Of a stretch of 64,000 nt of DNA, positions 36,289 to 46,025 are shown piece by piece. The notes under the pieces were generated by a model that searched no databases, had not been told where the DNA came from, and saw nothing but the letters and a program-made list of their open reading frames with translations. Where the stretch lies: the NCBI RefSeq assembly GCF_025452235.1, contig NZ_CP104965.1, forward strand, positions 2,538,501 through 2,602,500, written 5' to 3'. Within the stretch, counting starts at the first letter, position 1. The number at the start of each line of letters is the position of its first letter. The position numbers and the translations under genes were made by a program. The stretch is from Devosia neptuniae (GTDB taxonomy: Bacteria > Pseudomonadota > Alphaproteobacteria > Rhizobiales > Devosiaceae).

Positions 36289-37041
36289 ATGTCCAAAAAT
36301 GATCCAAGCAGCATTGCCGAGCGTGCCCTTGTAGCCGCACGCAAGTCCCTGACGAGCCGTTTTGCCGGCGCCGCCCTGGCTTTCGTATCCGGCTCGATCA
36401 TGCGCGGAGCAGGCACGCTTGCCTCCGATATCGACCTGGTCGTGGTGTTTCCCCGGCTCGAAAGGGCGTGGCGGGAATCCTTCGTGGAGGATGAGTTTCC
36501 GGTGGAAGCCTTTGTGCATGATCGGCAGACGCTCGCCTACTTTTTCGAGCAGGACGTGAAAAACGGCCGTCCCATCATGGCGCATACGGTGGCCACGGGG
36601 AGGATCATTGGTGCTGACGGTAATCTGGCGCGGGTCATTCAGACGGAGGCCGCCGCTATCCTTGCCCGCGGGCCCACGCCGCTGGCGGGGGCGGGCTATG
36701 ACCGAATGCGATATCTGGTGAGCGACCTGGCGGACGATTTGCGCGGGGACCGGCCCGCGGCCGAAATCCGGGCGATTGCCACGCATTTATACCAACAGTT
36801 GGCCGATCTGATGCTGCTTGGACGCGGCGCATGGACGGGCAATGGCAAATGGGCGCCGCGGCTCCTGGGCCAGCTCGATGTCGGGCTGGCTGAGGCCTTC
36901 GACCGGGCCTTTGAGCAGGCCTTTGCGGGGAACAGCGCCCCATTGCTTACCCTGACCGATGCGGAATTGGCGCGGCATGGCGGGCATTATTTCGCGGGAT
37001 ATCGGCAGGACGCGCCATTGGAGGCCCGGCTTGTTGGCTAA
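36289..37041 (+). CDS. nucleotidyltransferase-domain protein behind an attenuator
   Basis: A 250-residue protein with the polymerase-beta-like nucleotidyltransferase signature: FVSGSIMRGAGTLASDIDLVVVF (GS...SDIDL, about residues 33-55) with a further acidic residue in FPVEAFVHD as third metal ligand. The C-terminal half is helical (SDLADDLRGDRP, ATHLYQQLADLMLLGRGAW), as in minimal or aminoglycoside-type nucleotidyltransferases. The substrate is unknown; antibiotic adenylylation is possible but unproven. ATG 36289 has GAGG 8-11 bases upstream. Transcription from the promoter at 36091 must pass the terminator at 36226-36252. Confidence 0.8.
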   Translation: MSKNDPSSIAERALVAARKSLTSRFAGAALAFVSGSIMRGAGTLASDIDLVVVFPRLERAWRESFVEDEFPVEAFVHDRQTLAYFFEQDVKNGRPIMAHTVATGRIIGADGNLARVIQTEAAAILARGPTPLAGAGYDRMRYLVSDLADDLRGDRPAAEIRAIATHLYQQLADLMLLGRGAWTGNGKWAPRLLGQLDVGLAEAFDRAFEQAFAGNSAPLLTLTDAELARHGGHYFAGYRQDAPLEARLVG

Positions 37042-37124
37042 GGGATGGTAGCTAGTCGTAACCTGATGATCGCGCTAGACTTCCGGTGGGACAAGGCGGG
37101 CGAGTCCGCTGGTTGGAGGTTGCG

Positions 37125-37688
37125 ATGACGGTTTCGGCTGATACGAAAAGACGGTTTGCCTTTGCGACGGGCCTGCGTGGCTTGCTCATGCTGCTGGCGG
37201 GGCTTTATGCGATCATCTGGCCGGCGCAGGCACTGACCGTGCTGGTGCTGGCGGGCGGTATTTTGTTGATCATCGATGGCGCGCTGGGGCTATGGAGCCT
37301 GACCTTTGGCGGCGGCAAGAGCGGCAATTACTGGTTTGACGTGGCGGCCAATGCGCTGTCGCTGATCCTGGGCGTGCTGATCCTGATCAGCCCGCTGATT
37401 GCGACTATTCTGACCGTGACCTTCATGTCGACGCTGGTGGGCATCGCCGCGCTGGTGGTGGGCGTGATGCAGATCGTGGTGGTGACGCGGGAGCGCGAGC
37501 TTTATGCGCGGATCTGGCCGGTGGTGCTGTCGGGCGCGTCCTATGTGCTGCTCGGGTTGGTCTTCCTGTTTTTCCCGCTGCTCAGCGCCTCGATCGGAGT
37601 GATCCTGGGCGGGGTCTTGCTGGTGTTCTTCTCGTTTGGCCTGTTTGGCTGGGCGTGGCGGTTGTATCAGCGGAGTAAGACGGCCTAG
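37125..37688 (+). CDS. HdeD/DUF308-family membrane protein
   Basis: A 187-residue protein with six hydrophobic helices in three repeating pairs (FATGLRGLLMLLAGLYAIIW; LTVLVLAGGILLIIDGALGLW; LSLILGVLILISPLIATIL), the pattern of the HdeD (DUF308) family linked to acid stress in E. coli. GGAGG lies 6-10 bases before ATG 37125. It follows the nucleotidyltransferase gene by 83 bases on the same strand and ends 3 bases from the end of the converging BrkB-type gene. Confidence 0.9.
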   Translation: MTVSADTKRRFAFATGLRGLLMLLAGLYAIIWPAQALTVLVLAGGILLIIDGALGLWSLTFGGGKSGNYWFDVAANALSLILGVLILISPLIATILTVTFMSTLVGIAALVVGVMQIVVVTRERELYARIWPVVLSGASYVLLGLVFLFFPLLSASIGVILGGVLLVFFSFGLFGWAWRLYQRSKTA

Positions 37689-37691
37689 GCC

Positions 37692-38585
37692 CTAACGGGC
37701 CAGAGCCCGTTCGGCCAGGGTTTCGCGTTCCAGCTCGGCGTTGATGGTAGCGCCGAGCACGACGATGAGCGCGGAATTATACATCCAGAGCAGCAGCACG
37801 ATGGCGGTGGCCAGCGAGCCGAAGCTGGCTTCGAAATTGCCGATGCGTTCGACATAGAACGAGAAGAGCGCGCAGACGGCGAGCCAGAGCAGGGTGGCGA
37901 TGATGGCGCCGGGCCAAATCCAGCGGCCCCGCTTGGCGCGCCGATCGGGCGCGAAGCGGTAAAAAGCGGCGATCAGCAGCACGCCGAAGACCAGCAGCAC
38001 CGGCCAGCGCAGCAAGAGCAGCAGCATTTGATTTGTGCCCAGCCAGGGCAGCGCGCCGAATACCGCCGGCACGATGGCGACCAGCGCCAGCACGACGATC
38101 ATGGCCACGCCGGCCAGCAATGTGGTGAGCATGGAGATGGCGATGGTGGCGACGAGGCCACGCTTTTCCGGCTCGGCACGGGCGCGGGAGGTGGCGAACA
38201 TCAAGGCGGCCACGCCGCGTGAGCCGCTCCAGATGGCGATGCTGAGCGAGAGCAACAGGCCCAGGCCCAGGCCGGCGCGTGGCTGTTCCAGCAATACGAC
38301 CAATTGGCCGGCCAAGACCTGCAAGGCGACCTCGGGGATTAACCCCTCGAGGCGATCGACCATGTTGGCGAGGAAGACCGGCTGGGCGAACAGGCCAATC
38401 AGCAGCACCAGGGTGGCGACGGCGGGGAACAGCGACAGGAAGCCAAAATAGGCGACGCCAGCGCAGCGCATCGAGGTGTCCATCTGGGTCATGGACTTGA
38501 TGGTGCGCCAGATGACGCGGCGCCAGCGGCGGCGATAATTCTTGGGGAGCGGCTTGGTGATGGTTTCGGCGATGGTCGCGGTCAT
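37692..38585 (-). CDS. YihY/BrkB-family inner membrane protein
   Basis: A 297-residue polytopic membrane protein of UPF0761. It starts with a basic segment (NYRRRWRRVIWRTIKSM), then AYFGFLSLFPAVATLVLLIGLF and six helices; the C-terminal motif SFGSLATAIVLLLWMYNSALIVVLGATINAELE is the family hallmark. Once annotated as ribonuclease BN, now regarded as a transporter-like protein of unknown substrate. Confidence 0.94.
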   Translation of the reverse strand: MTATIAETITKPLPKNYRRRWRRVIWRTIKSMTQMDTSMRCAGVAYFGFLSLFPAVATLVLLIGLFAQPVFLANMVDRLEGLIPEVALQVLAGQLVVLLEQPRAGLGLGLLLSLSIAIWSGSRGVAALMFATSRARAEPEKRGLVATIAISMLTTLLAGVAMIVVLALVAIVPAVFGALPWLGTNQMLLLLLRWPVLLVFGVLLIAAFYRFAPDRRAKRGRWIWPGAIIATLLWLAVCALFSFYVERIGNFEASFGSLATAIVLLLWMYNSALIVVLGATINAELERETLAERALAR

Positions 38586-38621
38586 GCCAGCTCAACGTGG
38601 CCGGCGGCTTGCGGTTGCCGC

Positions 38622-39107
38622 TCAGCGATAGATCACGGCAATGCCGGCAACGCTGTCGTCCCGGCGGTAGATCTGCGCAGCGGGCGGAATGGTGAGGGTG
38701 ATGCTGGTGGGGCCAGTCCAGCGTGGGGCGAGGTCAGCGCTGGCGCCGATGGAGGGGAAGCTGGCGGCATCGTCGGGCAGACTATCGCCATTGGGGATGA
38801 GCGCGGCCTGGGTATTGGCGCCGGTGGTGGCGCCGCAGTCGCGGGAGAAGATGACCAGATCAAAGGCGCTGTCGGGGGAGGGCAGGCGGGCGTGCTGGGT
38901 CGTTTGGCAGGAGGGCAGCAGGCTTGACGCATACCAGAGCAGGCCGCCGACCAGCAGGGCGGGGATGGTGGTGAGGGCGAGCAGGGTGCGGAGCGGGAAT
39001 TTGTTATTGGGGGCCAAGGGGTGGTCCGAAGGTCTGATTGGGTGCGATCCGGTGCATGATATCGAACTCGGCTCGCGTCGTCGTGCCTCACTTGACTCGG
39101 TTGACAT
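38622..39107 (-). CDS. membrane-anchored protein of unknown function
   Basis: A frame of 161 residues with one membrane helix (LRTLLALTTIPALLVGGLLWYASSLL, about residues 38-63) and a C-terminal domain containing two Cys (LLPSCQTTQ, SRDCGATTG) and a beta-rich end (SITLTIPPAAQIYRRDDSVAGIAVIY). No family recognised. The start is uncertain: ATG 39131, ATG 39107 or TTG 39017 are possible, and the first two would overlap the promoter of the plus-strand lipoprotein gene. The region after the helix is the trustworthy part. Confidence 0.6.
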   Translation of the reverse strand: MSTESSEARRREPSSISCTGSHPIRPSDHPLAPNNKFPLRTLLALTTIPALLVGGLLWYASSLLPSCQTTQHARLPSPDSAFDLVIFSRDCGATTGANTQAALIPNGDSLPDDAASFPSIGASADLAPRWTGPTSITLTIPPAAQIYRRDDSVAGIAVIYR

Positions 39108-39121
39108 GTCATGAGTACATA
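39092..39121 (+). promoter_or_regulatory. candidate promoter of the lipoprotein gene
   Basis: TTGACT (39092-39097), 18-base spacer, TACATA (39116-39121), 28 bases before ATG 39149. The surrounding AT-rich stretch also has ACATGT twice (39104-39109 and 39128-39133). Confidence 0.4.
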
Positions 39122-39148
39122 ACGTGAACATGTAGCGGGGCGGGGATC

Positions 39149-39676
39149 ATGGTCGGATTGGGTTGGCGTCGTGCTTTGGTTCGCCTGGCTACTATGCTGG
39201 TTGTCATCGCAGTCGTTTCCGGCTGCGTCGCGGCCCGTGCGCCAGTGGTATTGATGGCTTCGTTCGATGCTCAGGCCGCTTCATTCATCAATGCCAGCGG
39301 GCGGGCCAAAGTCAGCGGACAAGCCTTTGTGCGTCGTAACAATGGCAAGCTATTGCGCGCCGTGGGCACGGATGTGTTCCTCATTCCGCGGACGGCCTAT
39401 GCGGACGAGCGCATCGTGGCGCTGTACGGCAATCGCAACCAGTTGCGCTGGGGTGTGCGGGTGCCTGACGCCGATCCGCTTTATGAGCAATATATGCGCA
39501 AGACTGTTGCCAGCTCGGGCGGGTCGTTCAGTTTTGACCATGTGGCGGACGGGGAATATTACGTCGTCGCGATGATCCACCTGCCCAGCGAGGTGTCGTT
39601 CAACCAGTTTCCCATCCTCGAACGGGTCAATGTTCAAGGTGGCAAAAGCGTGCGGCTGGTGATGCGGGGATATTAG
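39149..39676 (+). CDS. putative lipoprotein of unknown function
   Basis: A 175-residue protein with a signal peptide ending in a lipobox-like VVSGC (Cys at about residue 26), so it is probably anchored in the membrane. The mature part is beta-rich: SGQAFVRRNNGKLLRAVGTDVFLIP and FSFDHVADGEYYVVAMIHLP resemble carboxypeptidase-regulatory (transthyretin-like) repeats. Function unknown. It stands alone between the membrane protein and dnaG. Confidence 0.75.
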   Translation: MVGLGWRRALVRLATMLVVIAVVSGCVAARAPVVLMASFDAQAASFINASGRAKVSGQAFVRRNNGKLLRAVGTDVFLIPRTAYADERIVALYGNRNQLRWGVRVPDADPLYEQYMRKTVASSGGSFSFDHVADGEYYVVAMIHLPSEVSFNQFPILERVNVQGGKSVRLVMRGY

Positions 39677-39774
39677 TTCGGGAACGGCTATGGGTCTTCG
39701 TCCGGCGCGTGGATAAGGGGGATAAGCCGGACCGGTGGGATGACTTGGCGTGAGGAAATGCCTACTTACTCCTG

Positions 39775-41727
39775 ATGCGCTTTTCCGATCAGTTCCTCGA
39801 TGAGATCCGTCAGCGCCTGCCGATTACGCAGGTGGTGGGCGAGCATGTCATGTGGGACAAGCGCAAGAGCCAGCCGGGCAAGGGGGACATGTGGGCCTGT
39901 TGCCCGTTCCATGGCGAGAAGAGCCCCAGTTTTCATGCCGATGACCGGCGCGGCATCTATCATTGCTTTGGCTGTGGGGTTTCGGGCGATCATTTCCGGT
40001 TTTTGATCGAAAAGGCCGGGATGAGCTTTCCTGAGGCGGTAGAAAAGCTGGCCGGAATGGCCGGGGTGCCCATGCCGGCGCGCGACGAACGGCAGGAAAA
40101 GCGCGAGGCCGAGCGCAAGAGCCTGACCGATGTGATGGAGCTGGCCACGAAATATTTCGAGGCGGCGCTGGCGCATAATATCGGCGCGCGGGCGCGGGGC
40201 TATCTGCTCGAGCGCGGCGTCTCGGCGCAGAGCCAGACGCGGTTCCGCATCGGCTTTGCGCCCGATAGCCGCAATGGACTCAAGGAACATCTGGCGGCCA
40301 ATGGCGTATCGGCGCAGGACATGATCGACACCGGCATGGTGGCGACGCGTGAGGGCGATCCGCTGCCCTATGACCGGTTCCGCAATCGCGTGATGTTCCC
40401 GATCATGGATTTCCGCGGCCGGGTGATCGCGTTTGGCGGGCGGGCGCTGTCGGCCGATGTGCCGGCGAAGTACTTGAACTCGCCCGAGACTGAGCTTTTT
40501 CACAAGCGGCAGACGCTCTATAATGGCCAGGCGGCGCGGCAGGCGGCGCGCGATGGCAAGACGGTGATCGTTGTCGAAGGCTATCTCGACGTGATCGCCG
40601 CGGTGTCGGCCGGGTTTGAGGGCACGGTGGCGCCACTCGGCACGGCGCTGACCGAGGAGCATCTGCAGTTGCTGTGGCGCATGAGCGATGTGCCCGTGCT
40701 GTGCTTTGACGGCGACAAGGCGGGGCTCAAGGCCGCCGAGCGGGCAGCCGATATCGTGATGCCGCATCTCAAACCCGGGCAGACGGTCAAGATCGCGACC
40801 TTGCCCGAGGGGCTGGACCCCGACGATCTGATCAAGGCGCAGGGGCGGCAGGCCTTTGCCGATGTGATCGACCGGGCGCGCAGCTTGTCGGACGTGATCT
40901 GGAGCATGGAAACGGGTGGCCTCGTGCCGGAGGCGCCCGAAGAACGCGCGGCTTTGCAGGCGCGGTTGCGCGAGCGGGCCAATTCGATCCAGGACAGCTC
41001 GGTGCGGTTTCACTATGCCCAGGCGTTCGACGAAAAACTCAAGGCGTTTTTCACGCCGTCGCGGCAGGGGCGGTTCGAGCCGCGTGGTGGACGGCCGGCC
41101 TATGGGCAGGGCCGCAATTATGGGCAGAGCGGGGCTTATGGCTATCCCGGGCGCGGCACGCCGCGGCTGGTCGTGTCGGACACGTTGCGCAATTCGCGGC
41201 TGCTGAAGCCCGGTGCGGGGCCGGATGCGACGCCGCGCGAGGCGGCGATCATATTGAGTCTGGTCAATCATCCCGGATTGGTCGACGACAAGTTCGAAAT
41301 CCTGGCGGCGCTGGATTTTGACACGCCTGCCGCGCAAAAAGTGATGGGCGAGATTTTGAGCCTTGTGGTGCGCCATCACGACATATCTTCAGATGACCTG
41401 GGAGCGGCATTAGGCGTGCGGGGCCATGGACCTGCGCTGGATCGGATGGCCGAATTATTGCGCGCCCAGGGGGTGTGGCAAATCTCTTCGGAGATCGCGC
41501 AAGTAGACACCGAGATCGGATTGAGTCACGCGCTGGCCTTGCATAACAAGAAAGTTCAGCTAAATAGGGAACTCAAGGCAGCCGAAGCGGCGCTGGGCGA
41601 AGACCCGAGCGAAGAAACCTTTGAAAGGCTGCGGGACATCAAGAACCAAATTACGACTGTCGATGGCACAGAGGCATTGATCGAAGGGTTTGGCTCGTTA
41701 TCGGGGCGCGCGACACGCAGTTTTTAG
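39775..41727 (+). CDS. dnaG: DNA primase
   Basis: Synthesises RNA primers at the replication fork; 650 residues. The N-terminal CHC2 zinc finger has C43, H46, C64 and C67 (CCPFHGEKSPSF ... HCFGCGVSGD). The RNA polymerase core domain follows, with the TOPRIM glutamate in VIVVEGYLDVIAAV (about residue 267) and metal-binding FDGDKAGLKAAER. A Gly/Tyr-rich linker (YGQGRNYGQSGAYGY, about residues 440-460) leads to the helicase-binding C-terminal domain. A hairpin terminator lies 30 bases after the stop, before rpoD. Confidence 0.98.
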   Translation: MRFSDQFLDEIRQRLPITQVVGEHVMWDKRKSQPGKGDMWACCPFHGEKSPSFHADDRRGIYHCFGCGVSGDHFRFLIEKAGMSFPEAVEKLAGMAGVPMPARDERQEKREAERKSLTDVMELATKYFEAALAHNIGARARGYLLERGVSAQSQTRFRIGFAPDSRNGLKEHLAANGVSAQDMIDTGMVATREGDPLPYDRFRNRVMFPIMDFRGRVIAFGGRALSADVPAKYLNSPETELFHKRQTLYNGQAARQAARDGKTVIVVEGYLDVIAAVSAGFEGTVAPLGTALTEEHLQLLWRMSDVPVLCFDGDKAGLKAAERAADIVMPHLKPGQTVKIATLPEGLDPDDLIKAQGRQAFADVIDRARSLSDVIWSMETGGLVPEAPEERAALQARLRERANSIQDSSVRFHYAQAFDEKLKAFFTPSRQGRFEPRGGRPAYGQGRNYGQSGAYGYPGRGTPRLVVSDTLRNSRLLKPGAGPDATPREAAIILSLVNHPGLVDDKFEILAALDFDTPAAQKVMGEILSLVVRHHDISSDDLGAALGVRGHGPALDRMAELLRAQGVWQISSEIAQVDTEIGLSHALALHNKKVQLNRELKAAEAALGEDPSEETFERLRDIKNQITTVDGTEALIEGFGSLSGRATRSF

Positions 41728-41758
41728 AGGCAACTCTGAAAACCGGCGAGTTCGCGCG

Positions 41759-41788
41759 ATTTTGCGTATGGCACTACGCAAAATTTTT
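41759..41788 (+). terminator. Rho-independent terminator after dnaG
   Basis: ATTTTGCGTA (41759-41768) pairs perfectly with TACGCAAAAT (41775-41784) around a 6-base loop and runs into TTTTT (41784-41788). It would separate dnaG from rpoD, at least partly. Confidence 0.75.
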
Positions 41789-41849
41789 CGACGCGAGCCG
41801 GGTATTCAGGCGAAAGTTAACGCTTGGGTTACCAAACCTTTACCTTGCC

Positions 41850-41878
41850 TTGAGGTGTCACCACTTAAAGCCTTAGCG
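41850..41878 (+). promoter_or_regulatory. candidate rpoD promoter
   Basis: TTGAGG (41850-41855), 17-base spacer, TTAGCG (41873-41878), 36 bases before the rpoD ATG. Read one base earlier as CTTGAG-17-CTTAGC it also resembles alphaproteobacterial heat-shock (RpoH) promoters. Either reading is tentative. Confidence 0.35.
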
Positions 41879-41914
41879 GAACCCGGGCGCTGACGGGTCC
41901 CGACGGAGTACCAG

Positions 41915-43978
<2,064 letters not shown>

Positions 43979-43990
43979 GGCGCGAGGACG

Positions 43991-44251
43991 ATGCCAACGA
44001 TCTCGCGATTTTATGGCATCGTCATCCAGATGTTTTGGAACGACCACGCTCCCCCGCACTTTCATGCCCTATATGGTGATGATGAAGCGGTGATCGGCCT
44101 TGAGGGACTTACAGTCCTGAGGGGACATTTGCCGGGCCGGGCAATGAACCTGGTCATTGAATGGGCGAGCCAACATCGCGCCGAGCTGGAAGAGGATTGG
44201 GAATTATGCCGATCTCGTCAAATGCCGAACAGAATCGACCCGCTGGCCTAG
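43991..44251 (+). CDS. DUF4160 family protein
   Basis: An 86-residue protein with the DUF4160 core: MPTISRFYGIVIQMFWNDHAPPHFHALYGDDE. The conserved His/Pro-rich HAPPHFHA could be a metal or catalytic centre. The family commonly stands directly before DUF2442 genes, as here, and such pairs have the size and overlap of toxin-antitoxin modules, although no activity is established to my knowledge. GAGG lies 4-7 bases before ATG. It overlaps the next gene by 46 bases. Confidence 0.9.
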   Translation: MPTISRFYGIVIQMFWNDHAPPHFHALYGDDEAVIGLEGLTVLRGHLPGRAMNLVIEWASQHRAELEEDWELCRSRQMPNRIDPLA

Positions 44252-44535
44252 AGGAAAGCGCTCCGAAATTCTCTGTGCCCTGGCGGGTCGCGAGTGTGCG
44301 TGCCTTGCCCAATTTTCGGCTGGAAGTGACATTTGTCGACGGGGTATCAGGCATCGTGGACGCGTTTAACCTGGTACACGCGAACGACGCTGGCGTTTTT
44401 GCTGTCCTGCGCGATGGGGATATTTTCGCCAAGGCACATGTGGACTATGGCGCGGTGACGTGGCCAGGCAATCTCGATCTGGCGCCCGACGCGATGTATG
44501 ACGAGATTAAAAAGCACGGCGTCTGGGTGCTGTGA
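44206..44535 (+). CDS. DUF2442 family protein, copy 1
   Basis: A 109-residue protein whose residues 25-105 match DUF2442: VASVRALPNFRLEVTFVDGVSGIVDAFNL ... AVTWPGNLDLAPDAMYDEI. The start ATG 44206 lies inside the DUF4160 gene and has AGAGGA upstream. The partner of the DUF4160 protein by gene order; in such pairs DUF2442 would be the candidate antidote or specificity subunit (inference only). Confidence 0.85.
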   Translation: MPISSNAEQNRPAGLEESAPKFSVPWRVASVRALPNFRLEVTFVDGVSGIVDAFNLVHANDAGVFAVLRDGDIFAKAHVDYGAVTWPGNLDLAPDAMYDEIKKHGVWVL

Positions 44536-44839
44536 GTTTGGTAGTGGACGCACCACCCCCCGCCTCAAGGTCACCTCCATCCGCGCCATTGTGCCGTTCA
44601 AGCTGGTGGTGAGCTTTTCCGATGGGTCGAGCGGCACGTTTGATGCGGCGAGCATGATCGGGGAGCGCGGCGAGGGGACGGAGCCTTTGCGGGAGCGGCG
44701 GTTTTTTGGCATGGTCGAGCTGGCCAATGGCGTGCCGACCTGGCCGAACCATTTCGACATTTCCCCGCTCTGGCTGCGCGAGGAAATGGAAAAACGCGGC
44801 GAGTTGATATTGCCTTTGCCGGTGCGGCGCAGGCGCTAG
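44498..44839 (+). CDS. DUF2442 family protein, divergent copy 2
   Basis: A 113-residue frame with a second DUF2442 core: LKVTSIRAIVPFKLVVSFSDGSSGTFDA ... FFGMVELANGVPTWPNHFDISPLWLREEM. It overlaps the end of copy 1 by 38 bases in another frame. The first 20 residues (TRLKSTASGCCEFGSGRTT) are poorly conserved and no clear ribosome site is seen, so the true start could be different; translation may be coupled to copy 1. It is strongly diverged from copy 1, so it is not a recent duplicate. Confidence 0.78.
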   Translation: MTRLKSTASGCCEFGSGRTTPRLKVTSIRAIVPFKLVVSFSDGSSGTFDAASMIGERGEGTEPLRERRFFGMVELANGVPTWPNHFDISPLWLREEMEKRGELILPLPVRRRR

Positions 44840-44882
44840 GGTTGGTTACACAACCCACAGACAAGAATAGGGAGAGCCCACT

Positions 44883-45176
44883 ATGTCGTTTTTGAAGAAG
44901 CTTTTCGGTGGTGGCAGCAGCAGCGAGAGCGCGCCGGCCGGCGACAAAGTGCTGGGCGAAGAGGGCTATAAGGACTTTCTGATCAAGGCTATCGAAATGC
45001 GGGCGGGCAGCGAATTGCAGCTGGCCGGGATCATCGAAAAGAGCGTTGGCGGCGAGCTCAAGACCTACCGCTTCGTGCGGGCCGACCGCATGAGTTCCAA
45101 GGATGACCTGGTGGCACTGGCCTTCAACAAGGGCCGGCAGATCATCGACGAGCAGGGCGAGCGCATCTTCAGCTAG
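44883..45176 (+). CDS. HlyU family protein
   Basis: A 97-residue protein of the HlyU type: MSFLKKLFGG, a Gly/Ser linker, then YKDFLIKAIEMRAGSELQLAGIIEKS and KTYRFVRADRMSSKDDLVALAFNKGRQIIDEQGERIF. The name comes from a Vibrio haemolysin regulator domain, but in alphaproteobacteria the function is unknown. GGGAG upstream supports the start. Confidence 0.9.
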   Translation: MSFLKKLFGGGSSSESAPAGDKVLGEEGYKDFLIKAIEMRAGSELQLAGIIEKSVGGELKTYRFVRADRMSSKDDLVALAFNKGRQIIDEQGERIFS

Positions 45177-45257
45177 CCGCTGCCTCTACAACAGTTTTTA
45201 CAACGGGCGGCCCGCCATTCGGCGATGGCCGCGCGTTTGCTTTCAGGAGTTACAATC

Positions 45258-45479
45258 ATGGCCAAGAAGCCAACCGCGCGTAATGAATTCGTGATGTTCG
45301 ATGTCGTCTATGAAGACGGCAGCCAGCGTTCCAACCGCAAGGTGGATGCCAATCTGCTGGGTGGGCTGGATGGCGACGAACCGGCTCGTTCCGCCATTAT
45401 GGAGCAGGATCGGGCGATCTCGGAAAAGTCCGGCCTGCCGCCGCTGCAGATCAAGTCGATCAAACGCTCGGGCAAGTAG
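45258..45479 (+). CDS. conserved small protein of unknown function
   Basis: A 73-residue hydrophilic protein: MAKKPTARNEFVMFDVVYEDGSQRSNRK ... DEPARSAIMEQDRAISEKSG. AGGAG precedes ATG 45258, so it is probably translated. I do not recognise a family. Its TAG stop shares a base with the GTG of the next gene, which suggests coupling. Confidence 0.75.
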   Translation: MAKKPTARNEFVMFDVVYEDGSQRSNRKVDANLLGGLDGDEPARSAIMEQDRAISEKSGLPPLQIKSIKRSGK

Positions 45480-46015
45480 TGTTCAGCAGGGTCTTGCTCA
45501 TGGTGGTCGGGGGTGCGCTGATGAGCGCGCCGGCTCCCGCATTGGCCGTGTCCGACCTTTGGCAGGCGAAAGCCGAACCTGACGGCTCGATGCGCTATGC
45601 CTGCGGGGAGGCCTGCGCCCAGACGCAGTTGATTTGCGTGCATGAGATTGTGCCGAACCGTGAGCCGGTTCCCATTGAAGAGATGGCCGACGAGGCAATC
45701 GTGCCGTGGGGCCAGATGGATTTTTCCCTGCTGGCCCGGATTTCCAGCGACCGCGCGGGGCTGAGTGGGGCGGAAAAAATCGTCGATGGCAAGCGGTCCG
45801 ATGGGCCGGCCATTGTGCCTTTTGGCGGGGCCGATTGGGTCCTGGCGCATTATCAGATGCAGGCCAAGGCCGGTACGCTGGCCGCCGACCTGATGCTGTG
45901 GCCAGACGCTAAGGGCGTGGCCATGCTGCGGTGCAGCTATAATGCCGGGCTTGATGACGAGGGCTCGACTTTGGCGATCAGGCAGTTGGCTGAAAGCCTT
46001 CGCCTGACGCCATAG
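45479..46015 (+). CDS. secreted protein of unknown function
   Basis: A 178-residue protein with a signal peptide (MFSRVLLMVVGGALMSAPAPALA) and four Cys in the mature part (RYACGEACAQTQLICVHE; LRCSYNAG), suggesting disulfides. No family recognised. The GTG start overlaps the stop of the previous small gene (TAGTG); an in-frame ATG at 45500 would shorten the signal peptide. Confidence 0.7.
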   Translation: MFSRVLLMVVGGALMSAPAPALAVSDLWQAKAEPDGSMRYACGEACAQTQLICVHEIVPNREPVPIEEMADEAIVPWGQMDFSLLARISSDRAGLSGAEKIVDGKRSDGPAIVPFGGADWVLAHYQMQAKAGTLAADLMLWPDAKGVAMLRCSYNAGLDDEGSTLAIRQLAESLRLTP

Positions 46016-46025
46016 ATGTAGAATT

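Noticed and set aside
39766..41379. A 537-residue frame antisense to dnaG
   Set aside because: Antisense shadow; dnaG has all expected domains.
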